Part shown: piece by piece, positions 35,150-45,313 of the stretch | How positions within the stretch are numbered: the stretch's first letter is position 1 | Layout: every line of letters begins with the position of its first letter | NCBI GenBank assembly: GCA_033557835.1 | Contig: JAWQRO010000264.1 | Location: 1-45,440, forward strand | From: Helochares maculicollis | Lineage: Eukaryota; Arthropoda; Insecta; Coleoptera; Hydrophilidae | Reading direction: 5' to 3' | Length of the DNA: 45,440 bases | Notes under the pieces: model-generated | The model's database searches: none | Seen by the model: the letters and a program-made list of their open reading frames with translations, nothing else | Told to the model about the DNA's origin: nothing | Made by a program: the position numbers and the translations under genes

Positions 35150-35560
35150 TTGGGTTGTTTACGATGTTCTACAATAATTCAATTTAGAATGTATTATGAA
35201 ATTTTAAGGGGATTGCATATTCTGAGCTACTTCCACCAAACCAAACAATTAATTCGGAGTTCTCAGCGCAATCGTTTAGGGTAGCAATCGACAAATTGCG
35301 TCAAAAATTGCTATGGGGTAGTTTTTCAACATGGCATTCTCATTGGCCCACTTGTGTTGTCAATTACCTGGAAATTATAATAGTTTAGTTAGGATGTCTT
35401 ATGCATTTTATTCCAGTAACCAGGCCGTGCAGATTTTCCCTTCAAAATTCTCTCAACGGCAAAAAATCCCATTCTTGGAGGCTTGCAAAACTCATTTTGA
35501 AGAGTTCTGCGAACACGGCAATTTGGGATTTGCTTCAAAGATAGAGTTATAAATTTATAA
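35150..35560 (+). mobile_element. mariner-like transposase C-terminal remnant (sixth mariner)
   Basis: Across plus frames the sequence gives ELLPPNQTINSEF, RVAIDKLRQKLL, then SLQNSLNGKK and FLEACKTHFEEF. These match the mariner sublineage with LLPPNQTINSxxYCxQLxxLK and RSLQNSLNGKxFxSLExCKxHLExFF. The catalytic QDNARPH/PPYSPDLAPSD stretch between them is scrambled. No terminal repeats seen. Confidence 0.7.
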
Positions 35561-35569
35561 AGTTATAAA

Positions 35570-36328
35570 CTAAAATGGTAAATATAGCATTTCCTAAAAG
35601 TTTTACTGCAAGAAATTTAGTCTTTTTTATATTAATAATGTCTCTATAAATGAAACTGTTATTTGTTTCCATTTCCTATGTGAAAGACAATTTATGGAGA
35701 AAGCTATTAAATGTGCTTAATAATTCTTCAAGAGAGAATTAATTTTGGTAGTAAGCTGATGTGGATGTGGGAGAAATGTAACATCTACATTTGCAAAATT
35801 TCTTCTTACTTCATAAAATATACAAAACATTTAATATTTCCCTATTAACACCCGAATATTAACAACTTATACTTCAGAAAAGTTTTGTGCTAATTAGGTC
35901 TCATTAAATATAATATATGCAAAATACAACATTAATAAACCCTTGTAAACTTTTAACTGCCTTACAAGCTCCTTCCAATTCATCGATAGTCCCTAAGGGC
36001 GTTGTTATAGCTTCTTTGCATGAAACTTAAAAGCAAATCAATTTTGCGGTAAATATTGCCTCACATTTTGTGTTTTATGACAACTAAAAATAAATTTTGT
36101 CATCAAAAACCAGTCATCGTCCTAGCGAAGGAAAAATTGTGCAACCCACAAAGGAAAATATTTAACACGGAAAAAGCGAGAGCCTTTTCTTTAAACTGCC
36201 CCCGGGCTGTACATATATACCGGAGCAAGTTATTTGTGCGGCTCTTTTTAAATTTACTTGTTAAAATAAAATGGTTAACTTCTGAAAAATTAAAGAAAAC
36301 ACAATTGAAGATCTAATGAAAATTATTC
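35570..36328. other. spacer 3' of the antisense membrane-protein gene
   Basis: AT-rich and without recognised features; probably includes the 3'UTR of the minus-strand gene ending at 36329. Confidence 0.4.
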
Positions 36329-37051
36329 TTAATGTGATTTTATGGTAATTAAACAGACTATGTAGAGCAAAAACGCATTAAGCACGTCGAAGCCTATGTA
36401 CCTGCAGGAAAAGAACCCCATATGAAGGTAAGCTGCTACGGCTTGTCGCTGTGTAATTACATTTTCAAAATTGTACATCATTTCGTCAGTTACATTTAGG
36501 TGCAAAACGTCTAGCCATTTCGAGCTGTAGTCAATGAACTCTTTCTCTCGGAAGTATTTTTCTGCAGATAACAAGTCAAAGATGAATATGAAAGTTCCCA
36601 TTAAGGCGTAGGGAATACAAATCAACACCCTAAATTTTTTCTTCCAGAAAACATTGAGAGCTAAGCATAGAAGACACGGTAGGAACAAAAGCCAGACCGC
36701 GTCCAAGGCTATTTTAATGTTGAGTAGTTTTCTCGTCCGTAATAAATAAGGGGATTGCTTATTTAAAGGTATTTCGTATTTTAAATTGGGAAAAATATCA
36801 TTCATTGTTTTTATATTCGGGCATCTCTTAATATCTTGCAAAAAAGTAACGTAGATGTAGGATTTGAGATTACTGCTTCCTCGACACATGGTACTAGAAT
36901 AATTCAGTACGCAGCACCAAGTCATGTGGGGAATGGTTTGGAATATGGTGGCGGTAACGGTTATTAGATACCATGACTGTTTCTTGACGTAACAGATTTT
37001 CTCTTTAAGAAATTCGTTACTCATTTTTATTTTTAAAATTCCATAACCACA
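36329..37051 (-). CDS. uncharacterised multi-pass membrane protein, last exon
   Basis: The minus strand is open for 282 codons (37177-36329); the first in-frame ATG is at 37141. I favour an exon start at 37051, after TTTCTCTAGAG, because it joins in phase 0 to the donor at 38168. It encodes about 240 residues with four hydrophobic segments: WYLITVTATIFQTIPHMTWC, ALDAVWLLFLPCLLCLALNV, VLICIPYALMGTFIFIFDLL and DVLNAFLLYIVCLITI, with a charged loop KYFREKEFIDYSSKWLDVLH and one N-glycosylation sequon (NVT). I do not recognise the family. The gene lies antisense between GPA2 and GPB5. Codon pattern, length and absence of stops argue for a real gene; the start is unsure. Confidence 0.6.
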   Translation of the reverse strand, partial: CGYGILKIKMSNEFLKEKICYVKKQSWYLITVTATIFQTIPHMTWCCVLNYSSTMCRGSSNLKSYIYVTFLQDIKRCPNIKTMNDIFPNLKYEIPLNKQSPYLLRTRKLLNIKIALDAVWLLFLPCLLCLALNVFWKKKFRVLICIPYALMGTFIFIFDLLSAEKYFREKEFIDYSSKWLDVLHLNVTDEMMYNFENVITQRQAVAAYLHMGFFSCRYIGFDVLNAFLLYIVCLITIKSH

Positions 37052-38167
37052 CTCTAGAGAAATTGAAGACGGTTGAAGTTTTGGGCATAATTTTTTAAAA
37101 ATATATAGGAATTTGAGTGGTCTCAATGACAGCGACGTCATTATATTGCTATTCGGGATGATACAAAAATTCTTCAACTTACTTTAGCTTTAGTATACAA
37201 GCACTAAAACTTTTCCAAGAGGAAAAAGATTACCTAAAATTGATAATGATTAAGAAGGGATCGTTCTCAGAAAATTCGATCGAGTAATTTCGAACTCAAA
37301 TAAAAACCTATAAAGATTTAAGGACGTTATAAAAATACATCAGGAGGAACATGGAGATGCATTTATGAGAGGTGACATTAGGAAAGCTCCATTATACGTC
37401 TCTGATATTTTCTACATAAATTCAAATTATTTTTATAGTCCCTCTTTTCCTACAGGAAAGAACTTTGTCTTTGTCATTTCAATCGCTTTCTTTCGTCTCG
37501 CGTTTCCACGAGCTTGTACACCCTTCGCTCTGGCCCTTTGGCGGATACTTCCCACTTCTCCACAGCTTTTCATTCATCAAGCAAAGCTAAATTAACTACA
37601 GGCTAAATTCTCACTTCTAATTATTAACTAACAGTAAATCCACGGTAGAACTTTCCACCAGATAACGTAAGAAGGCACCTTTGATTACAGGAAGCACGTA
37701 TGGTCATATTTCGTTCCAGCTGTAACAATCAAAACCGAAGTAATCATTACTTAATTAAATTCTCTTAGTACAAGAATTTTGAATAGCCCTTGCTAACAAG
37801 GTGAAATTCGATAACAATTGCACAATTTTCATTCAGAAACAGTACATATTGATTTGTTGTATATACTTCTTAGGAAAAATCGTTTTTTAGACCAATGTAG
37901 TAATTCTCCTTGACATATCCGTTTACATATAGCAAATAATAAATATGCACTTACGATTTATGATTAAAGTCTATTTTTAGCAGTAGGAGAAAACTCTAAT
38001 TTTGGTTTACCAATTAATTATAATTAATTAGAATGTTTCATAATGCTGTTCTTGCAGCATACAGATGCTACTTAAAATGTGAGGTAAAAGTACCGATAAC
38101 GAGGGTAAGTCAACTATTATGCACAATGTGGTTAAAAATTTAATTGAAGTAGTAATAGGAAATGTAC
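37052..38167 (-). other. intron of the antisense gene, with a GC-richer island
   Basis: GTACAT donor at 38167 and CTCTAGAG acceptor at 37052. Inside, 37480-37570 is clearly GC-richer than its surroundings; its minus strand reads MKSCGEVGSIRQRARAKGVQ and continues basic for about 25 more residues. I could not tie it to the gene or to a known element. The TIR-like repeat at 38099-38131 also lies here. Confidence 0.4.
38099..38131 (+). repeat. mariner-type terminal repeat, left
   Basis: ACGAGGGTAAGTCAACTATT then ATGCACAATGTGG, preceded by TA. It is the same repeat as at 34272 and is inverted at 38775-38803. Confidence 0.75.
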
Positions 38168-38417
38168 CTGTACATTATATTTGAACATAGTTTCCTTGTT
38201 TTTCAATTCACTTGGTTCATTGTAGTATAAACTCATGAAGTTCTCAGAATAGAAGGTTTTTGGTTGAGCTGCCAAGAATGTACCCCTGCTTTCACTGCTT
38301 AATCCGAGATAAATCAACAACGCTGTTGTTAATGCAACAGCGTAAGTTGTTTTGGAATCTGTCTTGCACGAACATTTAGGAATCTCAAGTCTGTTGTAGA
38401 AGAGTTCGTAGACAGAG
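38168..38417 (-). CDS. uncharacterised membrane protein, upstream exon
   Basis: Open on the minus strand from a possible ATATTCATAG acceptor (38418) to a CAG|GTACAT donor. It encodes SVYELFYNRLEIPKCSCKTD, a hydrophobic helix TYAVALTTALLIYLGLSS, and an extended polar region ending FKYNVQ. With the exon at 36329-37051 it would make a protein with five hydrophobic segments. Not recognised as any family. It lies between two inverted TIR-like repeats. Splice choice is inferred. Confidence 0.5.
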
Positions 38418-38433
38418 CTATGAATATTTAAGG

Positions 38434-38703
38434 TCAATTTGCAAGATTAACAATAGGAATTTGTTTGTTTAACAAAATCATGTATTGCGGTAAATGGAGA
38501 TCCGACTCCTTCGTCATGTATAACACTTGTTCGAACCTATTTAAATTTTTCAACCCATTCGTAGACATAACATTGGGGCAACACACTCTTCCCGCACTGT
38601 ACTGAAAGTCTTCGATGAATTTTAACTCCTTATACACTTTCCGATCACAAAAATTGGATGGCCGAACTCTTCTTTTATAAAAACAGAAAGCAGAGGCTGA
38701 CAT
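38434..38703 (-). CDS. possible first exon of the antisense membrane-protein gene
   Basis: Starts with an ATG at 38703 (MSASAFCFYKRRVRPSNFCD) and stays open for 89 codons, including a cysteine pair GRVCCPN. It is in a different frame from the exon to its left and ends in a stop, so either a donor lies inside it (for example GT at about 38640, after DRKV, which would join in phase to 38417) or there is a frameshift. No family recognised. Protein-like composition, but support is only the open frame and its position. Confidence 0.4.
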   Translation of the reverse strand: MSASAFCFYKRRVRPSNFCDRKVYKELKFIEDFQYSAGRVCCPNVMSTNGLKNLNRFEQVLYMTKESDLHLPQYMILLNKQIPIVNLAN

Positions 38704-38774
38704 AACAACAATTAAATTGCGTGTCCGTTATTTACTCTCCGCAACAGTATTAGCAACATAAAGAAAAATATATA

Positions 38775-38803
38775 CACTGTGGATAATAATTGACTTACCC
38801 GCA
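38775..38803 (-). repeat. mariner-type terminal repeat, right (inverted)
   Basis: The reverse complement reads TGCGGGTAAGTCAATTATTA then TCCACAGTG and is followed on the plus strand by TA. Together with 38099-38131 it brackets 705 bp that contain the two minus-strand open frames but no recognisable transposase. Confidence 0.75.
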
Positions 38804-38809
38804 TAGATA

Positions 38810-40190
38810 TATAAACTTATAATTCTAATGGACGCGGTGTATAAAATTATATAATAATAGATTTTCTTTGATAAAATGGTTTATTTCAAAATTGGTTTAT
38901 TTGTATTGATGATTTTTTCCCACAACTGAATCATATGAAGTAGGAATTAATAGTAACAGCAATGTATACCGAACATACTTATTTGTTGATTAAGTAATTT
39001 AAATATTATTATATTTAGATATAGAATTGTGACACTAACGGCTGTTTGCGCCTTTGGTGCATTATTAAATATATGAATTAATATAATTCATAAAAGCAAA
39101 AATCTAACAGATTGTTTATTTTATAATTTACACTTCAATTCTGCTGTAAAAGTAGAGAATTATAACAATACAAAAAAATCTATTTAAAATGCATATCAAA
39201 TTAATGTACTTTCATGTTATTAACAAAATTTCACGCTGGAAAGTCGATTCTTTGTAATTTAATAAATTTTATGTATTAGCCATGAAGTTTAAAAAATTAG
39301 GGCAATACTACACATATAAGTATAATAAATATCGGCATTAAATAAAAAAATATTGTTTGAAGGGTTCAAGAGAAAAGTTATACTTTAATATCGAATCCGC
39401 CGACACTTTTAAACAATGACTAAGTTTTCTTGTCTATGATGTAAAAAAAAACAGTATAAAAAGCAAAGTCCTTGTAATCTGTAGTTAGCACGTTTTGTCT
39501 ATTTTTATTGAAATTTAGCCTCTTGTTCCCATATTGAGATATTCTGCTGCTAATAAAATAGAAGTTCATAGGTAGGTAAATCCTCGTCTTTCCCCCGCAG
39601 TATATTACTTGTCCTTCACTTTGTCAAGTTTTAATTAAAATGGCTTCGTTCATTATAAATACGGTTCTAAATGAACTAGAATAATCTCGTCTAGTCCACC
39701 TCTGCTTCGCAGTTTCTTGGGCGTTCATAAAATTGCTTCGGTTTAATAAATTTCATGGAAATGCGAATTACCTGCGTACTCCCCAGACTTATGAGTGAAT
39801 TCAGAACTTTTTATTTAATTTGCATTAGCTGTAATGAGATGGAAAGATTCACATGAATTTGTTGTCTCTGCGTTTGTAAATTGAAGGCTGGTTTTTGAAA
39901 GTGGTTTTCCTTTTTGATTTAATTTTGCGAATTTCTTTCTCTGGACTTCTTACAAGCAATTTCTTTATGACGTCTAGATAGCATTGCGCTACAATATAGT
40001 GGTCATAGCAACATGTTTTCGAGATTTAATGAGTTAATTTACAAGGTTGTCGCATATAAATATCTAGTAAAAAAAACAAATTGTGAATTTAATTTTTAAC
40101 CCAGTAAAAATAGGACATAACTGCTTTTCCGTTCCACCCCTCCTCATTTCAAAACAATTACCAAACACTAAGCCTCCACTTTTGTTTCAG
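38810..40190. other. region upstream of GPB5 (includes end of its 5'UTR intron)
   Basis: AT-rich; the T-rich tract and TTTGTTTCAG acceptor at 40181-40190 end a 5'UTR intron. A GC-richer stretch at about 39580-39720 could be a local promoter or exon. Confidence 0.5.
39654..39661 (+). promoter_or_regulatory. possible TATA box upstream of GPB5
   Basis: TATAAATA about 540 bases before the GPB5 ATG, followed by a moderately GC-rich stretch with TCGTCTAGTCCACC about 30 bases later. No clear donor follows, so this is only one of two candidate promoters (the other is at 21615-21777). Confidence 0.25.
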
Positions 40191-40191
40191 G

Positions 40192-40425
40192 ATGAAGATG
40201 TCAACCATCGGGTGGCTGGTGGTGGTTCTATCAATGAACGTGGTTAGTCACTGCCACACCATCTACGAAGCGGATGCAGATATGGAACAAATTTACGTAG
40301 AGGGTACATTAGGGTGCCACAGAAAATTATATTCATACAAGGTAACACAGTCCGACGGCAATGGAAAGCTGTGTTGGGACAAACTCTCGGTCTACGCTTG
40401 CCAAGGCCGATGCGATTCAAGCGAG
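40192..40425 (+). CDS. GPB5: glycoprotein hormone beta-5 (thyrostimulin beta subunit), first coding exon
   Basis: Encodes 78 residues: a signal peptide (GWLVVVLSMNVVSHC), a short acidic propeptide-like stretch, then TLGCHRKLYSYKVTQSD, LCWDKLSVYACQGRCDSSE. Cysteines at 42, 61, 70 and 74 with CQGRC (70-74) are the first half of the cystine knot, and GCHR..YSYKVTQ...CWD...C.GRCDS is typical of insect GPB5. The exon starts after TTTCAG, one base before ATG, and ends GAG|GTGAGT in phase 0, where insect GPB5 normally continues with a second exon supplying the remaining cysteines. I found no such exon up to the right edge, so the intron exceeds 5 kb. A second in-frame ATG (third codon) is an alternative start. 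Confidence 0.93.
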
Positions 40426-41723
40426 GTGAGTTTCCACCGTTCATACCTGTGATCTCAATGAAAATTCTGGAAATACGCCAAAAATCCATCTAACTACAAA
40501 CAATATGAAATGATGATCAAACGGTGGTGGGTGAAGGGGAAAACGATAACTTTTCAGCCGTCATATGTATTGCATTTTTCGAATTGATTAGATTTTTAAT
40601 TAACGCAAAGCAGCACAAAAATTTTAATAAAACATATTGGAGTGACACATATAAATGTGGAGATTATTAAATTCTATTTCACTAAAACAATCAAATATCA
40701 GAAAGGTATGAAATTATAGCTATGTTTGTAATATTTATCTTTTTGCTCAGAATTTACCTCTGATGCAAACAAATTTTAAATTTATGTGTGCGGAAAAATC
40801 ATGTCGAGCCACTGTCACAATCTCGAATAAAAGCCATAATATATCATGATATCCAATAAATTTCATTATTTGTCGTTTAGCAGTAGGTGTAAAACGGAGG
40901 CATACTGACCACGTGACAAGGCTTAAATAATTTGGTACAGAACTGAACGAAATTGTAAAAATCACTTGGTTGACGGCACCTCGATGGGGCGAGATAGGTT
41001 GAGCGACGAGGAAGCAGCGGCCACGAAAGAATCAAAAGCAATCAATCATAATAAAATCCTCATAGAAAGGAAAGTGGTATTAAAAATGGACATTTTTGAA
41101 TCAACACGATCAAGGCGGGGAAGTACCTGGTGCCTGTCGCATACCTCATTTTCGCATCCTATGATTTATCTGCGGCAATTATTGAAATAAAATTAATGGA
41201 TTTTTAATAATAATTTTTGCCTCGTTTTGTGTATGTCTCTGGCCTTTTTATGCTAATCTGAAATTCGAATTTGTAAATATAACTAAATAGTGGGGAATTG
41301 TCGGCTTCAGTAGCTTGAAGTCCGGTTTGCTTAAATTTTACTGTACCACTTTCGTGACTGGCTCTATTAAATATTTTATCAAAAAGTTCTGTTGATAAAG
41401 TGTCTCGGAAAATGAACGAATTAATAATTTTTCCGCTAGTGGACTGAAATTATTCATGCACCTGTGTACATACGCATACAGTCACGAGTTCTATTCCCAA
41501 ATTGAACGAGACATGCACTTTTCATAATTATTCGTCCTTTAAAATTGAGCCAAGTTGCTTTTCATTACTCGTAAGTAAAGACATTCCTCTTTCAAATCCT
41601 GCATCTACTGATGCTGGAAATTTGCTCTATTTTGAATTCCTACTTTCCAAAACTGCGGATTATCAAAGTTAAAGTGTTAATTTAATAATATCTAGAGCAC
41701 CTAACGAAGTACAGCCTATTTTG

Positions 41724-41756
41724 ATTATATATAAATATATATATATATATATATAC
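41724..41756. repeat. (TA)n-rich microsatellite
   Basis: Interrupted TATATATAAATATATA... tract. Simple repeat. Confidence 0.9.
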
Positions 41757-42283
41757 AACCTGTTTCAGAATTAAAGGGGTGGTAGATATAAGAAATAATA
41801 AGCGACAGGTTTTGGTTTGCATTTTGGGACATAATTAGTAACCGAGATATTAATTACATGTATATGTTAAGAGCCACTGGTAGAATTTCCTTTGACGTTG
41901 TTGGTTGAAAACAGAGGAATTTTATTGCTATTTCAAAGAATTCTATTCTATTTACGTTTAATGCAGCTGGACTCGAATAGACGAACTAATAATAAAAGAA
42001 CCTTGTTGAAAAAAAATATGGACAAGCGAAAAAAGTTAATAGTCTATTAAATTCCAGTCTTAGAGGAGAGACAATGAGCACATTTGTGGTCAATTTTTAG
42101 CTAATATTTTCATTTCGATGTATTTTATTCATTATTTACGATTATGCAAGTTCGCTAAAGGTATAATCTTTATTTAAAGAATGAAGTTTTTGTTAACATG
42201 TATATCACCTGAACCTATTAAATACAAAATAAGGAAGAAACGTTCTTCTTATAGTGGCTAAAATCAAATAAATGTAAGGGTTC

Positions 42284-42473
42284 CAAAACCAGCACAATAA
42301 ATTACAACCACAGAGACAAGAAAAGCTCCACTTGTTTAGTAGGGTTTTGATTCGATATGTTAAATTCAACGCCAGCTAATAAGATATTCAATTTATAACT
42401 ATTTTACAATTTAGTTAATTTGATATTTAACAATTTTTGCATTCTTTGTATAATTATTACAGTTTATTTGAAG
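42284..42473 (+). repeat. dispersed ~190-bp repeat, inverted partner of 30320-30500
   Basis: Begins AAAACCAGCACAATAAATTA and ends CAGTTTATTTGAAG, closely matching the reverse complement of 30320-30500. Similarity stops sharply on both sides, which suggests a defined short element. Confidence 0.75.
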
Positions 42474-44067
42474 TTAATTTTATAAAAAAAATATCGCCCA
42501 ACCTTTAAGGTTTCACTGCCTTATGTTTGTTACAAAAATAACAAACTCACGAAAATAGATGTACATGAGTATGGACTTTACATTCAACTAACAAAGTAAT
42601 TTTGCCTTCTTCTACTCGATGTATATAGTTTAATGTATTACTTTGTTCTAAGAACTGTGAACGCTAATTTTGATCCTATTTTCCATGTTATACGTGAACC
42701 ACTCAGCTAGCTAGAAAATCCGATAGCATATTTAAGACAGTCGAACAGCTGATAAAGAAAAAATAAATTATCTTTCTAGAACAGTATGTGAATTAATTAG
42801 TAACCTGGCACATGCAACCATAAATTCATCAAAAGGTTATTTGAACACAAATGAATGTCGCAGTTTTATATGATACTTGCAAAGCAATTTAATTGTGTAA
42901 AATTACAAGAACAGGTTTCTTGAACAAAAAGGTCAGGATCTAATGATCACTAAGAGTGCCGACGGTGTCTATCATCAACAATTAAAATTACAGCAAACTT
43001 TCCTGGAAACCGTTCCATTTCAGAATTAAACAAAAGTGCGGTAATTCTTGAATTTTTACATATTTTAAAGTTGCTTGTTGTATGACAATATTTTATGTAA
43101 TTTCTATAAATACCTGATTAGAACACCCAGAAATAGTTACTCTATAGAACTTTAACTAAGATAATCAAGATTTTGACTTAAGAACTTATACTATACTATT
43201 TAAGTTTGTGTTTGAATTTATAAACTAAAATTGAGTTGGATTTGGCCATCAATAAATGAAAGCACCCAACAACTACAATACAATAGACAAGAAACACAAA
43301 ATAAAATTGATAGTTTTCAGTTTAGTTGACAATAAATCGTTTTTCTCTAATGCTATAATAATTTAAAAAGTCTGAAATTCAAATAAACGCAGATGCGAGT
43401 TATAGCTAATATACATAAAGTGACAAGCTTGTTCAAAACTATCAGTTTTTCAAAGCAATATCTTAATTTTCTTCATTAAAAACATAAATATCATATTTTT
43501 TAAATTTTCTATTATATGCTTCTTACAAGTCGTACTGATAATTATATTCTAAGTTTGTTTTACGCCGGTTTAAGTCTTTTAAATTTCAAATCGTAGCTAC
43601 AAAATATTAAGCGATATCAATTTTTAAAAAATCCTATTTGTTTATATTTTGATAAGAAACTCTGAATCTATTATATAGTTATGTAGTTTTTTAATTCATA
43701 AGAAACATTTGCACAGAAAACCAGTATTTTTCCACAAAGTTTTTGATAATGTACTTTTCTGTATACTTTTCACATATATATTTTAATAAATCTATTTTCA
43801 GCTGAATTTTAACAAGCATTTTAGACCCCAAGATCTATATTGAATTTAATCCGAAAACGTCGGTATCTAAAGTTATAGTTTTATTGCAAAAATTTAAAAT
43901 CAGAGTAGAGTTTTAGTTAATCAAATTAACTCAAAAGTAAATGCAGGTTCGCGTTTCAAACTATTGACGTATCACATATATTATGTAACAAATAACGGAA
44001 ACGAATCCAGGGCTTAAATTTATATTATAAAAAAATGTTTTTATATATTTTTTTGTAGTAGATTTAT

Positions 44068-44285
44068 GATTGAAACGCTATTTAGCAATTTTAGATGTTT
44101 TATTAGCTTTTATTGTTAAAAGTTTTGTTTTGTATATAGTCGAACGAATGTATTTTTTCGTTTGCATGTTTTGCTAGTGCAGTGCTGTTCGGTTTAATAT
44201 ATGTGTCCAATTTATGTTGATTTAATCTGGATTTTAATGGTTGATACATAGACCTAATGTAGGTTTTGCATTCCTTGCACAATGA
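44068..44285 (-). mobile_element. Penelope-like fragment b (GIY-YIG part plus 3' end)
   Basis: Minus strand reads CKECKTYIRSMYQPLKSRLN then QHKLDTYIKPNSTALAKHAN and EKIHSFDYIQNK, the GIY-YIG endonuclease of Penelope-like elements with YIG changed to YIR. After this it jumps to a non-coding tail TTAACAATAAAAGCTAATAA then AACATCT...GCTAAATAGCG, which is also at the ends of the other two copies; the intervening basic tail is deleted. Confidence 0.8.
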
Positions 44286-44500
44286 AAACAAAAAATTCTG
44301 GAAATAGAAAACAACGCAAAGAAACGTCTTTTTTTAGAAATACTGCACATTAAAACAGAAAAAAATGCTTGCAATAATATGAAAAAAATCACCGACCTAC
44401 CTCCAGAATACTAAGCCATACTCGTCACTTCTTATGATGCTTCTTAAATTATGAAGCGAAGCTGTTAAGAATAAAAGATAGTAAAACATCTAAAGCTATT
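44284..44500 (+). mobile_element. Penelope-like fragment c (C-terminal tail and 3' end)
   Basis: On the plus strand GAAAACAAAAAATTCTGGAA matches the ENRKILEIEN segment of the 30960-31195 copy, followed by KRLFLEILHIKTEKN-like coding sequence (frame broken) and a 3' tail with GCTTCTTAAATTATGAAGC. It begins exactly where fragment b ends, in the opposite orientation. Confidence 0.78.
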
Positions 44501-45189
44501 AACTAGAATTTCAAAAAAATATCTGCCACCAAACAAATAAATTACGATATAAAAATAAAATAATTATAAATATGCAAATATTGGAGTATGTAAAAGAAAA
44601 CAAAGATATATAAGTTAAAGTCAATATCTGCTCAACGGGATATTTTCAAATTTGAAAAAAATAAAATAGTTCAAGGTTCAAGTCAACTTGAAAATATTGC
44701 AGCTTGTGTAGTTTCTGATTTTACGATAGTAGAATATATACACAGAAACAAACGTAGATACGCATATGCACTTACGGAAGATACGCCAAATATAATCAAA
44801 AGATATTCAGGAGCCCTTAAAACGTGACGATTTTCCAAAACTTTTATGAAATGAGTTTTTTATTGACATTCTGTATATCTAATTTGGTATGATAATATGA
44901 AATCAGAGTCTACTAAGAAAGTTTTCCAGTTGTTCTAAAATGTTAGCTTTTAATAACTTTTAATATTTATTATTTATTTGTGCAAAATTTTTATTATTTT
45001 ATTTACCATAAAGATTTTTATTTACGAATCTGCTATTATTTAACGATATTGAGATGTGTATAAAATTACAATTAAAGTTTCGTGTAAGTGAATTTTAAAA
45101 TGTTTGCTCTACAGTGGATCTAGAATTGTTTTGTAATATTGGCATGTTAGGTTTACTACTTTACTTTATATATATAAAATAATTAAAAA

Positions 45190-45285
45190 CGTCACTTCTG
45201 ACGATGCTTCTTATTAAAATAAAGCGAAACTGTTAAGACTAAAAGCTAAATAAACATCTATAGCTACCAAATAGCGTTTAATTCA
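45190..45285 (+). mobile_element. Penelope-like fragment d (3' tail with hammerhead-like core)
   Basis: Matches the 3' tails of fragments b and c: CGTCACTTCTGACGATGCTT, GCGAAACTGTTAAG, then TAAACATCTATAGCTA and AAATAGCGTTTAATTC. It has CTGACGA (45198-45204), a GCTT/AAGC hairpin (45206-45209 with 45222-45225) and GAAAC (45226-45230), the conserved bases of a hammerhead ribozyme core. Confidence 0.7.
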
Positions 45286-45313
45286 TAATATTAACATCAA
45301 TTATATATATATA

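Noticed and set aside
37365..37595. 76-codon plus-strand frame and the overlapping basic minus-strand frame in the GC-richer island.
   Set aside because: The basic minus-strand reading faintly recalls a pogo/Tigger-type DNA-binding segment, but the match is too weak to call, and the plus-strand frame has no motif.
40747..41190. Two short open frames (minus 40747-40965, plus 40966-41190) in the GPB5 intron.
   Set aside because: No motif, no splice logic and no match to the expected second half of the GPB5 cystine knot.
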